A DNA stretch of 64,000 bases. Origin: Brachypodius melanocephalos (Eukaryota > Chordata > Aves > Passeriformes > Pycnonotidae). The stretch lies in contig VZSR01001479.1 in assembly GCA_013398615.1 (NCBI GenBank), positions 16,764,717 through 16,828,716 on the forward strand, read 5' to 3'. The translations under genes were made by a program, and so were the position numbers. Numbering within the stretch: position 1 is the first letter of the stretch; each line of letters begins with the position of its first letter. Below the pieces are notes generated by a model, which was given only the letters and a program-made list of their open reading frames with translations, ran no database searches and had not been told where the DNA came from. This document shows, piece by piece, positions 50,574 to 63,090 of this stretch.

Positions 50574-53500
50574 TGCTCTCTTAAAGTTACTAACCTTAAT
50601 ATTTCAATAATAGTGTCTGCATTATAGTGTAAGTGCTGGATCACTGCCCATAATATAAGCAGCCTTCACCTTCCTAAACCCTTAATCTTGGGGTCAAATC
50701 ATTGGTATTTTTCAGATGCTTGAAAAGCAGCAGCCAAAAGCTGGTTTGTATCAAATAATTTTTTAAGGATCATTGCTAATGAGGAGCTATTTCAGAATTG
50801 CTAAGAGGGGAAAAAGTACATTGAAGAAACATGGTAGCAATAAGTCATACCGTGATGCATCAGATAAGAACCTTCGAAAATTTTCTATTTTCTTATAAAT
50901 AGTATTACTAAATCCTAAATTTTAGACAGCAAAGTAAATGTTTAAAAAAAAAAAAAATCTTAATTTCAGAAAAAAACAGCAGATTTCACAGATAATCAAG
51001 AAATCAGAATATTTTTTTTAGTAATATATGTAGTTGCTTACTACAGAATGACAACATGTACAACAACTTTGTATAACCATGGTTCTATGTAAAGTCTTTA
51101 TCTAGTCATTAAAGATTCTATTAGTGGATGAAGAGACAGGAAAAAAAAAGTTTTGGACACAGTTCAGAACAATAATTAAAACATAAGTAAAAATAAGCAA
51201 ACATGCAAACCTTTCCTAAGTGGCACAGGCTGTGCTTGCTATGTCATAAACAGCAGCTGCAGTAAATTTTGAGGGGAGTGAAAGCTTTACCTTTCCCTTT
51301 TCATATTTACTTCTTTTTATGTTTTATTCATCATGCAATCATCTATTTTTTGGTTTTGTAATGTTCACTTTTTTATTACATAAGCAGAGTAGCTTCAGAC
51401 ATTTGTTGTTAGCAGTTGTACACGTTGCCTACTTGTGCCACTCTTATTATTCCAAAAGAAATGAAACTTCTTTGTAAGAATAATGTATGAGCACCTGTTA
51501 TCATTTGCCTTTATATGTTTCTGATTTTTCACTGAGCGCTTGTGATAAAGTGCATTGTCTAACCGAGGTTCTTAGCTGGCTTACTCTTGTTTGTCATACA
51601 TAAAACAACTCTGCTTTCCACTGCATTATAGAGGCAATACATTGCATTGAATAAGGTCTTAGATGGAGATGCAGGGCATCTGGTTTTTATTTCAATCCTT
51701 ATTATTTACTAAGTTTATGAACCCTCACAAATGAGCTCATTTCACTGGATCACTTTTTTCAACTGTGAAATAAATTAAGAGTGGCTTATCTTCCTTGATC
51801 ACTTAGAAATTTCATGTTCAAAGGCCATCTGTAAGAGCAAAATCTTGTTTTTCTAACACTAAGGAGAAGTTGAAATGATTTGTGAGAGTAGGACAGTGAA
51901 TTAGATGCAGAAACCAATATAAAATCTTGGAAATCTTGACTCTTCATTTTTAGTCAGCATAACTGTTCAACCCAGTTCTTGAAATAGTTTCTTTTTATTG
52001 ATAGCTAATTTGTTTGTGAAGCTTTACTGAAAGTCTGGACTATGCTAGCTACTTAAAATTCTGTACAAGCATGGGCAAACTTATAATATGTTTGATATTT
52101 ATTGTAAATTCTGAGAGTAAGCTGCATGCAAATATATTTCATGCAAAGCTGTCTCTACTTGTTCAGTAAAAGAGAGAAGAGTAAAGCACTCAGAGTGGGC
52201 TGGGAAAGTTGTGTTAAAACTATTGAATATTTTATTATTAATCTTTCCTTCTGCAATACCTCCCCACTTTGATCAGCACTCTTTATTCATGCCATTTGTA
52301 TCCAGCTATAATTCTGGGGTGAAATAATTACAAATATTTCAGAAATTTGCATTAATCTTTAAGTGTACAGAGAGGGAGTGACATCGATTTGAATAATGAC
52401 CAGTGGCTGGAAACAGAAGAATGTCATTGCTTTCTATCAGAACTGTAAAAAAACAACTTTGCATTAGGGAATACTAGAAGAAAAAGAGTTCTGGGAAGAT
52501 ATCCTTTTGACTTTCAGCAGGTTTATTTAATTAACTAAAGCCTGATAAAAGAGCTCATGGCTCTGATACAGCACATTTCATGTTGTAGTAATGTTGAATG
52601 ACAAGGAATGTCCGTAATTTATTGTTCCCGTTTGATCTTCAGGAAAACAAGCAGTTGAAAGCCATCAAATAAACATAGTGTACTTGGCTTTCAGGAAGAA
52701 TTATGCTATTTTTCTAGTGATAGTCACTTATTTCAACAGATTTTCAAAGGGCAAGAGTGCTTTTAATTCTATGTCCTGACATAAGCAGATTTAGAGCTAC
52801 AGAGGTTATTGGTTCAAAAATTGGCTTTTGATCCTTTGTTGCACCTTAATTATGTAGTTCAGCTGGTTACAAATTTTGGTTAAAAAGGAATTGAAAGAAG
52901 CTGTTTCTCACAGCAGGAATTGTGACAATATGAAATGGAATTTCACTCAAATACTTTATATTACATTGTTAGGGTTTTTTCCTTACTTTTGTTTTTTTGG
53001 TAAGAGAAGTTCCCTCAAAGAGCTTCCTAGACCTTGGAATTTTCACCAGAAAATCTGTGGTATGATGATCCAAAGAGACAGCAGGGCATTCTTGCCTCTG
53101 TGAGCAATCAATTTTGCCTTTAACATCTCTGGTACAAGAATGTCATCTCTTTTGATTAAAATGAGAGATTTTTGAATCACAGAAATAAAAGGCAGTAATT
53201 GAAATTCAGAAGAACCCAGATTAACTTATTTTTAATTATTATTATTCTCAATTTTAATAAAATAGACATGTTAGCCATCATTAACAATAAAGTTTTCCTT
53301 ATCTCTTCTTATTTACTGTGGAGACTATAGGCAGAATAGTTAAAGCTGACAATAAATTTGTGGGAGCAGTTCTCTGAAGAGAACATATTTAGATTACGTC
53401 ATATGTCTTGCATGTTGTATAAAAGAAAACTAATTTGTATTTTCAATAACAAAGATGTCCTAATATTTGGGGAGAAATGGGGAGATTCACTTGTTTATTC

Positions 53501-55613
53501 TCAGGAGCAAGAAAGCTTTGTGTCTCTCTGCTTATCTGTGTGTTTATTATGTATATGTCTTGGCTGTCTCTTCAATTGCCACAAATGTACTTGGGGGGGG
53601 GAAATATCTGTGCATGTTTGTTTGCAGGATCAGGAATTTATCTTCTAAATTATTTTGCTTTCCATTATCACTGTTGAGGATGGAAAAAACCATGTAATCT
53701 TGTAGTGCAAATACACAGCTAATAGTAAGGGATTTGGAATCACTGTAATTTTTCAAGGGCTCGTGGAATTTATATATTTCTATAAATAGGCACCCACCAA
53801 TAAGACAAAGATAAATGGTCAAGAAATTACTAAAGATGCGTGGATAGATTTCTGAAAGACAAACATTTACTGAATTATTATAAGCAAGTAGATGTTGCCA
53901 AATTGTAGGTTTATTTTACCACACTCCAGTATCACATCTGACTTTTACATCATGGGGAATGGTTGCTGTACATGAAGACAATGAATGATTATTTTGCTGA
54001 ATGTGGTTATTTGTTGTTATGGAAGCAAGGCTTACTTTTAATGGGATAGGCCACACTAACCCACAACTACAGGGCAAAAGGCAGTTCCTGCCTTTAAGGG
54101 CAATTTAAGATGGAAGTTTCATCCAAAATTTGAATTAATTTTAGCATGATGAGGTTTCAGCGATTGACTTTGGAGTTAATGTGTGTGTTTTTGTTTCAAA
54201 ACCATATTTGTAAAGCCTGATACCGTTATTTCTCATTTTTTCTCTGAAGACAAAAAATAACATGAATAGCACAGAACTTTTGGTCAACTTAGTGGCAATT
54301 GTGAGGTCTTAGCTGTCTCTGGCTATTCCTTCTCCCTTTGTTATGAGAGAAATTCATTCTCTGCAGCAGACCTGCCGTTAAAGAAGGTATCTTAATCACT
54401 TCAGTGACCCAATATGGAGGGATTTCACCTTGAGAGTATGGGAGAATAGGAATTAATTGTCCAGTAATTTTATAGTGCTATAGTTTTATGACTTAAGCTC
54501 AAAACAGAAGTTTCTTTTCATTAAGTAGTAATTCCTCCTTAAAATGCATTAAGATGTATTTAACAAAAAAATCTCACTCCAACTTTTTACAGCAGCAATA
54601 GTGCAAATATTTTTCATGGCCAGTGTGATTCCCCCTTACTGCTTCCAACAAGTAGCAAGCCTGATACTGTCAGGTGAGCTAATTTTTCATGAAAATGGTT
54701 CTCCTCTATTCCCCTTTATATCCTTTCTTAGTTCTGGGAGCAGTATGGTAGTCAGGTATAAAAGATGTTCTTAATTCATCATCATTCAGCATGTACCATG
54801 CTCCAAAAATGAACGTGCGAAGAGGAAAAGGTCCAGTTGAACCCCTGCATTGAAAGGAAAAGGCTTTGAGATCTGGCTGCAAAGGGCTAGACATACAATG
54901 CAGTAAAGAATAATCTTTTTTTAGCTATTTGAAGATTGCAGAGCTGGCAGTGGAGAACTCTCACATTCAGTCTTATTAATTCAAAGCCTAGAGATATTTA
55001 TATATTTAGGTGGCTATTTTCACAATAATGGTGGATGTTGAGGATTGTATTTCAGGTGAGAATAATAGTACTAGTTGGAGAACTTCACATTCCTGGTTTT
55101 AATTATATTTTCAATTTGAAATATAGATTTAAAGCATTGCTTTTAGGTCAGATGGGTTATTAGAATCCTATGGGTTGAGTTTTTCCAAATGTTTCTCAGT
55201 CTTCTATAAGGAGTGCCTGTGCCAAGAGGAATAAACAGGGATATTTGTTTGAATTCCAGAAATATTTCTGTAGTATTAATGAGTTTTTGAAAGCATTTTT
55301 TATTCCTTCGAGCCATCTAAACTAGAGATACTTATTACCACTTACTACTTTTAGTCTTGATATAAGAAGTGAGGTTATTGCTTTAATCATTTTGTCATAC
55401 ATAGGAAGTCCCAAATTTACCACATAGAAGGTTTTAGAGGCTTTCAGCTGATACATAGGATTGGATAGTGCAATACTAACTTTCACTGACCCTGATAACA
55501 CTTTAGCCCAACTTCCTTCCATCCTCTTTCACTCAAGTGTGCATTTAGGTGGTGTTTGTTTTGAACTGCACTGAAATAGCAAGTTACACATTTTCAGTAT
55601 TCACTTTAGCGTG

Positions 55614-55634
55614 TATATATATATATATATATAT
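55614..55634 (+). repeat. (TA)n dinucleotide microsatellite
   Basis: About ten TA units after GTG in the long downstream intron. Confidence 0.95.
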
Positions 55635-56189
55635 CCACCCTAAGAAAAAATACATCCACATACGTAACCTTGGGCAATTGCTCTGTGGTTTTACAATGAC
55701 AATTTTAACCTCCTTTGCGGTGAAATTGCCAGAGCAGAAGTACTGTCATGCATAAAGTAACTGAAGAGGATACTAGTGGATGCAATCAGAGGGTAGGAAC
55801 TCTGTTGTCACATCAGGAACTTAGAAGCATGAAAGTTGATATTCAGTAACAATAATTAATGTCTCATTAATTTATAACCAGAAAAAATGGTCAAACCAGA
55901 AAAAAGGGTCACCTCACAAGGGCCTAGCTGTCAAGCTGAGTTTGTTGTCAGTTATATTTTTGTTGATAAAAGTACTATTTCCATTCAGTATCCATGTATT
56001 TTTCTGTGCAATGGTTGATATATTAGTGGAGTGTGAATGTGTTTTTATTTAAATGCAACTTTTCAAAGTTGTCTGTAAGTTATTAAGTAAGGAATATTAT
56101 ACATTCATCTTAGAATTTCTTCAACTTGGGCTGTATTAGAAGAATAGCAAAAGAAACATTCAAATGAAGTTTATTTCTCCACCTTCATA

Positions 56190-56395
56190 CAGAGCTTTCC
56201 AGTGGTCTCTGGTACCTGGGATAACAGAAGGCTGGTGGTGCTGATAATGGCTCAAGTGAAGAAGACATTCAGAAACACTGCCTTTTCCATGTCCTGTGTA
56301 ACTAGATCCCCTACCTCAGCAGGGGACCCAAGTTTTCCTTGGCCTTCCTTTTGTCACCTGTGTATATAGAAATCCTCCTTGTTCTCTTTAAGCCA
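56190..56395 (-). mobile_element. CR1 LINE ORF2 fragment, antisense
   Basis: On the minus strand this block translates, with a few stops, to a CR1 ORF2 stretch lying between the endonuclease and reverse-transcriptase domains: KENKEDFYIHR, then EVGDLVTQDMEKAVFLNVFF and VPETTGKL. GDLVTQDMEKAEVLN-like sequence is characteristic of avian CR1. It has no 3' end of its own here, so only an internal piece remains. Confidence 0.85.
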
Positions 56396-56508
56396 TTTCT
56401 TTCCATGTTACACTTTGTGTAGCCCAGTCCAAGAATGGAACAGTTATACAGCATAACATCAGCACATATAAGGCGATAATGTTAGCTGATAAGGTAATGT
56501 TAGGTCAC

Positions 56509-56570
56509 AGATTGGACTTGATGATCTCGAAGGTCATTTCAGACCTAGTTGATTCTGTAATTCTATATAT
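56509..56570 (+). mobile_element. CR1 LINE 3'-terminal fragment
   Basis: ATTGGACTTGATGATCTCGA, AGGTCATTTCAGACCTAGTT and GATTCTGTAATTCTA match the last 60 nt of a CR1 element, with two terminal ATTCTN-type repeats. It lies 110 nt from an antisense CR1 ORF2 piece, so two insertions are involved. Confidence 0.88.
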
Positions 56571-59500
56571 TTCTTGTACAGCTCACATAAAATCAACATG
56601 AATGTCCAGTGGCACTGGAAACATCCAATGGTTTCAGTCTTGGCAGACAAAATACTTTTGATAAAAACAAAGGGAAGATACCTCATTTTTGACTTTTCTC
56701 TACAGAATGAATATACTAAGGATGGAAATTAAACTTTCCTTTTAACAGTTATGCAGTTTTCAGCTGGATTTCAAAAGGTCTTGCTGTAGATGCAATTTGA
56801 TATCCTAAATATTTGATCAGCTGTTCATACATTTTTTTGTAACATGGACAGCTACTACTTTTCCATTGTGATTAATTTATCAATACTTCCATAGAGGCAG
56901 GCTTTCTCTTTTTGCAAATGACTGCTAATTACTATAGCTTAACCCCATGTGAACTTGAGTAAACTTAGCATTATATATTAAGAATTTTCAAGTTAATATT
57001 TATATTCCTGCTCATGGAATCTAAAGGTTTTCTTCTTAGAATATTGGAAGTGAATACTACTGATGTGTTGCATAATTTTGTTCATAAAAATGTGATGTGC
57101 GTGCTGTTTGTCATTATTGTTAGAAAAAATGGATTTAAATTCTGAGCTATTTGCTTTATCCCATTTTAGTAAGTAGTAGGATTTTGGTAAAACTAACTTA
57201 AATATAGGCCTAATTTGCTGTTTTAAAAAATGATTTTGATTAATGCCTCTGCTCAAAATGTTTTATTAAAAATGCAAATTACAGCTTTACTTAATGTGCT
57301 CTGCCTTCTAGACTCTGTTAACACTGATTCAGAAGGCAAGTGCTCTTATTGCATGGGTATGGCAAAACTGCTTTTAAAAAAGAATGCATATAGCATTCAG
57401 AATATTTTTTCTTTTTTTTCTACAGTCTATAAAGATTTAATATTTCCTTTATAATTCAATCTTTCAAGATAGATTTTTTTTCTCATTCAAAATGAAATGC
57501 AGTCAAAAGAGTTCTTGAAAGCAGTAAAAAGCCTTTAACAGCTGAGGAAAGTCTAAAATAATGAGTTTTACCTAAAGATAGCTGATAGTTTTGTAAAAAA
57601 ATAGTATGATAAAATTTGAAAAGCAGAAGTGAAAGTTCAGGAGAGAAATTAGCCAGTTTGATGTTTCAAGCCCCATTGCTATCTCCTCCTTTCCTGCTTT
57701 GTCTGCTATTTCAAAACCACTATAGATAAAAAATGGAATATATGAATGTTGCTGGACTACCAACAACTGCTCTCTCTCTACGTTCACTAATCTTTAGTTC
57801 GTGTTACTAAAATGCACTATTTATGTAACACAAGAGGCACAATGACCTTAATTCCAAAGCAAATTCAACAGCTTTTGTCAGGGTAGGTGTTGAGGAGCAT
57901 GCAAGTTCCACAAGTGTTCTCTAAACTTCTGCTGATATATGGGCACAGGACTCCCATTTTAACTCTGCTGGTCTTCTGGAGCTTGCCGTGTGCCTAGAAG
58001 TCCTCGGTTGTGAGACTAGTTGAAACTTCTGAAGACTCAATTTTCTGTGTATATTTAAAGCTCAGTTAATACACATTGATGCAGTCTGTAACGTAGCAAT
58101 TACAGGATTCCTTCAGAGAGGGATAAAATGCTTCTTCAGTAGGTGAGGGCTTGAAATCTGTTGTGGTCATTGCTGAGGTATAACATGCCTAATTACTTTT
58201 TCAAGTCTGGATATTGGCACACAACAGGCTTCTGTATTCATTCTCAGAGATGAACCCCAATAAAGCTTCAACAGAACAGTAATCAAATTTCTTTTTTTTA
58301 CAGATAAATTTTACTCATTTCTTAATTGGTAATGTTCAGCTTCCAAAAGACTTAAGCGATGGAAGCAGTAAAGCTATTCATCTTGAATATAAACAGATAG
58401 TAAATTTTAAAATTAGTTAATTTAGATTGCTGCCTGGCAAAAAGAAATAGCTTACCAGGAAGCTTATCTTATGGTTTCTTCTCTGAGCTCTCTACCTCAG
58501 CATAACCCATTCAGTGCTGATGTTCCTGCTGGGAGGAAAAAAAAAACAATTTCTCATTATGTGGCCCCTGCACACCTGTAGTTTATAGCATGAAATATTA
58601 AAAAAATACACCCAAGATGGCACTAATCAATGGTGTACCCACCAGAGATTTCTTTTCTACCTAAAACCTAGTATAGACAAGCTTCTACTTAAGAAAACCT
58701 CAGTATCTTAATAAAGAAAAAACTAAAATACAATATGAAATTTAAAATGCAGTAAGTTTCCCAAACCAGATTGATGTTTATAACAAGTTCTTTTCCTTCT
58801 TCTAAACTGTTCTGAAAATGAAATATGCCTCTTTTGTGGTTTATGGTGTTACTGGCAAGCCTGGTGGTAGAAATGATTCTCCAGACACCAAAAATACATG
58901 CAGATGTCTGCAGATGTCCCTAACAAAAAACTTCACTTGCATTTGGTCCATGCTGTCATAACTCCATTCATGTAGGTTGTCATTTTGTACAGCTCTTAAA
59001 ATATTCTTATCCACCACTCAGACTAGTTCTTCTAAAATTGAGAAAGATATATTGAAAAGGAGAATTGAAATACCATATTTATCACTCAAAATGGCATAAA
59101 ACATGTAAATTGAGCAAATTTTGTTGAGACTGTTCTATTTTTTTATAAATATGTTGGTCTGGTTGAAAAAGACAGAAAAGTTTTTGAGCCTAAAAGCCCA
59201 TTTTCAGGTCTAAAACAGAAGTGGCAAACGCTGCTGCTACAGCATGTCAAGTACACAAAGCGTGTCAAAGCTCATTTAATTTGCTGTAACTCAATTGAAA
59301 TCCTCATCTTGAGCTCAGTGGTCTAAATTTGATTTAAAATCAACTCTAATTTGAGTTGACACAAGTGCACAAATATAGATCCTTTCTTGTATTTAGTAAA
59401 ACTTTTACAACTTCATCAACCATTGAAGGGAACAGATTTAGATTCCTAAAAAACAAGGGAAATGCTGTTTCTTTTTCATGTCTGGTGTTTGATGTAAACT

Positions 59501-62500
59501 GCATAATGCAGTATGACATATATATCCTGTTTTATGAGAAGTTATCTGAAATGTGTGATTCTGTCATATGCAAAAATGAATCTTATTTAGAAGTGGCAGC
59601 ACCATTGGGTGGGTCTCCTGAAGTTCTTGTGGGTTTGACTTCATATTTTCCTTTGTATCCACCCACTGAACTTCTGCCAAGCCTACCATGCTTCATTTCA
59701 TGCTTTCCCTTTGTACCTACTAATTAAGGACTTTCAATGTGTGTGTATGTATTATACAATCGAATGTGATCTCACAGGCAGCTTTAAAGAAGTAAATGGT
59801 TGCAAACAGCACGAGTTTTTTTTTCTTTTGAAGCATACAGGGTGTCATGCATGAAAGGTAAAATATTTCTCCAATAATATTTGTGTCAAGACACAACTAT
59901 TTTATTCCCCATTGCTGAGATCTGCAAACATTTATGTTATGCCAAATAGCCTCTAACTGCATTCTCATCTCTATGCTCCGACTTTGACATTGGTAGCTCT
60001 GGTGCCCACTGGCTTTTTAAAGAGAATATACTAACATAACTAGGCAACACGAAAGTTGGCACGCAGTAAATCATCAATGCTAGTGCAGATATTCTAGAGC
60101 ATCTTGATTCCATGCCATGTAATCAGAGAAATTACAACAAAATTATATCTGAGAAATCAGTGAGAAATAAAAACATAATCAGACGAAAATGATCCTGTTA
60201 ACTGAGTCTGACATCTAGGAAAGTATGTGCTCCACCAGGTGGAGGTCATGAATGTATTTAAAGTTGCTAGTAACAGTTTCCTTTTATCCTCCAGTTCTCT
60301 CTAAAATTGTGCATTGCTACACATGACACAGAGGCAAACTAGTGTATTAATTTTCCAGAAGAGGAAAATGAGGGAGAGAGATTTCAATAGTTTCAATCTT
60401 TACACACAGATACCACTCCAAGATTCAACCTGATGTCAGACTTACCACGTTTCATCAAGGAGCCTAAACCCACATTTCTGACTTTCATTAGGCATTAAAA
60501 GTCAAGTGGCTTTTGCTGCAAAAGTAGAGGTGTTAAAAGCATACCTGCACTGCCACTTGAGATTTCTTAAAATAATGAAATGGAAGAAATTCAACATGAT
60601 TAAATTCAGTTATCATATGTAATTTAGAGTTTTGTTGTTTTTCTGTGGTCTTAGACAATCTTGAAATAGTCAATTTCATCTTCTTTGAAATTAAGTTTAT
60701 ACTTCATTTAACCTTTGGTTTTCAAATACAGTTCAGTATTTTCCTTACTACTCCTGCAGAGGAATATTAATTAATGTAGTAGTCTACTCCTTACGAGATT
60801 CTTGTAAGTAGTTGCTTGCTGGGTTTTTTGGAAGCATTTCAGTAACTTCATAAAAATCGTTTTTTACAGAGTTAACATTATATGTAATATTTAGGGGTTT
60901 TCTGTTTTATTTTAATCATCTTAAACTAGTCTCATTTTTAGTGATATTAATTGCATTAGAAATAGTGCTTGTCTTTGATTTGTGTCCAGCTTGCTCCTGA
61001 ACAAGATTGTACTTTGCTGTTCATCATTTTCTGGGTTTCAACAAATTGTTCATTTTACCCTCTTTCTCCCCTCTAAATAAAAAAACCTCCAGAGCCAGAG
61101 AAATTAATTTACACCCATGTTTTATTTAGTTCATTGCATCTAAATATTCTGGTTTTCCTTCAAGGCTTTTAACTTCCCCAGAAACCGCTCAACACTGCAG
61201 GAGTTCTGTGAGCAATGTTGTTTTATGCCTTTCCCATTTTTGAATTGTAGTCTAGTGAAGGTAGCCATGTGTAATACACATGTTTTTCATGAGAAATTTA
61301 GCTGAGCTTTGCAGTGGGGAAGTATATGTTGTATATTGTTTTGCTGTTTGTTTGCCTATGTTTAAGTATTTATCCTTTATTGACTCGTTATTCCAAGCTC
61401 TGTTACATCTTTTTCTATTTTGAACAGATGGCTATGACATCTTGATGGTAGAGATGGTAAAGATCTAATGAATTATGCTTACATGACCTCTAATACCTTA
61501 GTTCTATTGCAAAGACTTAACAAATAATTTGTCTTTAGTTTCATTTGAAAGTTTTTGCAGTTTCTTTGTTCCTATTTGATAGTATGTGGAGATACATAAT
61601 AGCCCAAACAAGCTGACAGTCCTTGTCAGCATGAAGACTCACAATTCATGCTGGTTGCTAGCCTGAAATTCTTCAGACTACCTTCACCTGAATGAGTGCT
61701 TTCCTTGAGCCAGGGGGAATCTTTGCTACTATTAACTTCAGTGGAAGGGTTGACAACTCCTGTCTAACAGACAGCTTAGTAAAAATGGACCGAAAATGGA
61801 ATGACAAAGTAATTTACTCTGAAAATGGAGTTTCTGCAAAACAGATATGTGGGCAGATGCCTTTCTCATCAGAATACATTGTCTGAACAGTTATTCCCAA
61901 AATTAGCTTTTGTCAACAGTCTTAATGTTCCTCTCTCAGAACAAATCAACTTGCAGACTTAATACTCCTCTTCTGGAGAATTGTTTCCAATTTTTTTTTG
62001 GTGGGTTAAACTGGCAGCCTCTGGCATGAGGCCCCTGAAACCCCCTTAGAGCTCTCATACCAGGACCAAAATCTGGGTGCAGGGTGGTGTTGTGAGGAGA
62101 CACTGTGGTTCTGCTTTCAGACAGAGATTATGACAATTTCATGCTATTGTTTGATGGATTTTCCCAGACCAAACTGAAGAGCAATGTAAACTTTTTCTGT
62201 GGGTTTGTTTAAACTTTATGAGGATCTTCTCTCTCTGAGCAATATCCCTTTTACAGCAAACAAACCAAAAAACAGAAGATGGTCAGACTCAAGACTGGAA
62301 GTGTCCTTTCCAGATTGAGCAGTCTTTAAATTTGTATGGGGAAGAAAAAAAAAAAAACCCACTAAAATGAAGTACTTTAAAATCGTCCAGTATTTATAAA
62401 TTTTGATCACTAATACAATCTGCAGTAGGATTTGTTGGTGTTAGATTCATTTAAATATCAGTATGATCATGTAAATATACAGTGGTGTTTGATCACCTTT

Positions 62501-62943
62501 AACAAAAATATAAGGTCTATGTTTATCCCCTTGCATTCTTGTACCTACTCAGGGTAGTCCTTGAATAATTCCCGTACATACTATTTAATTTAAAAATAAA
62601 ATTCAGCCAAATAATTTCTCTGTTAGCAGTTGAAGACCCAGAGCCACACTATACCCTACATGTCCATTTAATGTTTCTTTAACATTTGGTGTTTAGGATG
62701 GCTGTAAATATCATTTGTGTACGTAACAGCATAGAATAAATGCTTAAAATTAAATTAGTGAGTGATAGAATATCATGCACAGTATCTGCCAGGGTCTTTG
62801 CTGATATGCAGGCTTCTGCCTCCCATAGGCACACAACTGCGTCCTTAAATCACTTTGGTCTTTTCTTATCTTAAAAAGTAATCAGCAGCAATCAAAAGCC
62901 TTGTTTTGTTTTTGTTCACTGTTGTAGGAGTCCAGAGCATCCC

Positions 62944-63090
62944 TTTGGTCACCCTGGAGGGACAGGGACCCTGGCAGAGATGTCTGGGACCTGAGCAAGA
63001 GGGTTTGAAACCTGGACAGGGGGGTTTGAGACCCATACAGGGGAGTCTGGGATCTGTACAGGGAGGTTGGGGAACCTGGCACAAGAGCCC
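62944..63090 (+). repeat. 21-bp minisatellite, about 6-7 units
   Basis: Consecutive 21-nt units begin at 62965, 62986, 63007, 63028, 63049 and 63070, each with a GGGACCTGN-type start, a central ACAGG or GCAGAG and a final GGTTT- or GTCT-like end. A degenerate unit precedes at 62944. The period is a multiple of three, so both strands stay open as heptapeptide repeats (GLKPGQG-like on plus, PPCPGFK-like on minus). The ORFs there look like repeat by-products: no splice context or start signal was found. Confidence 0.9.

Noticed and set aside
52979..53030. GKRSSLKEL reading that resembles the GKRSSLLHKK stretch of human KIF6 tail
   Set aside because: No splice acceptor before it, and the flanking residues do not follow KIF6; the matching human segment corresponds by position to the end of exon 36150-36362.
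57305..57360. DSVNTDSEGK reading after CTTCTAG, faintly like the DSVTIDDNK part of KIF6 tail
   Set aside because: Preceding KIF6 residues are missing and the similarity does not extend; a short chance match.
59356..59727. The longest open frame in the window (123 codons, plus strand)
   Set aside because: No recognisable domain, no splice or promoter context, biased Ser/Phe/Pro composition; consistent with a chance frame in AT-rich intron.
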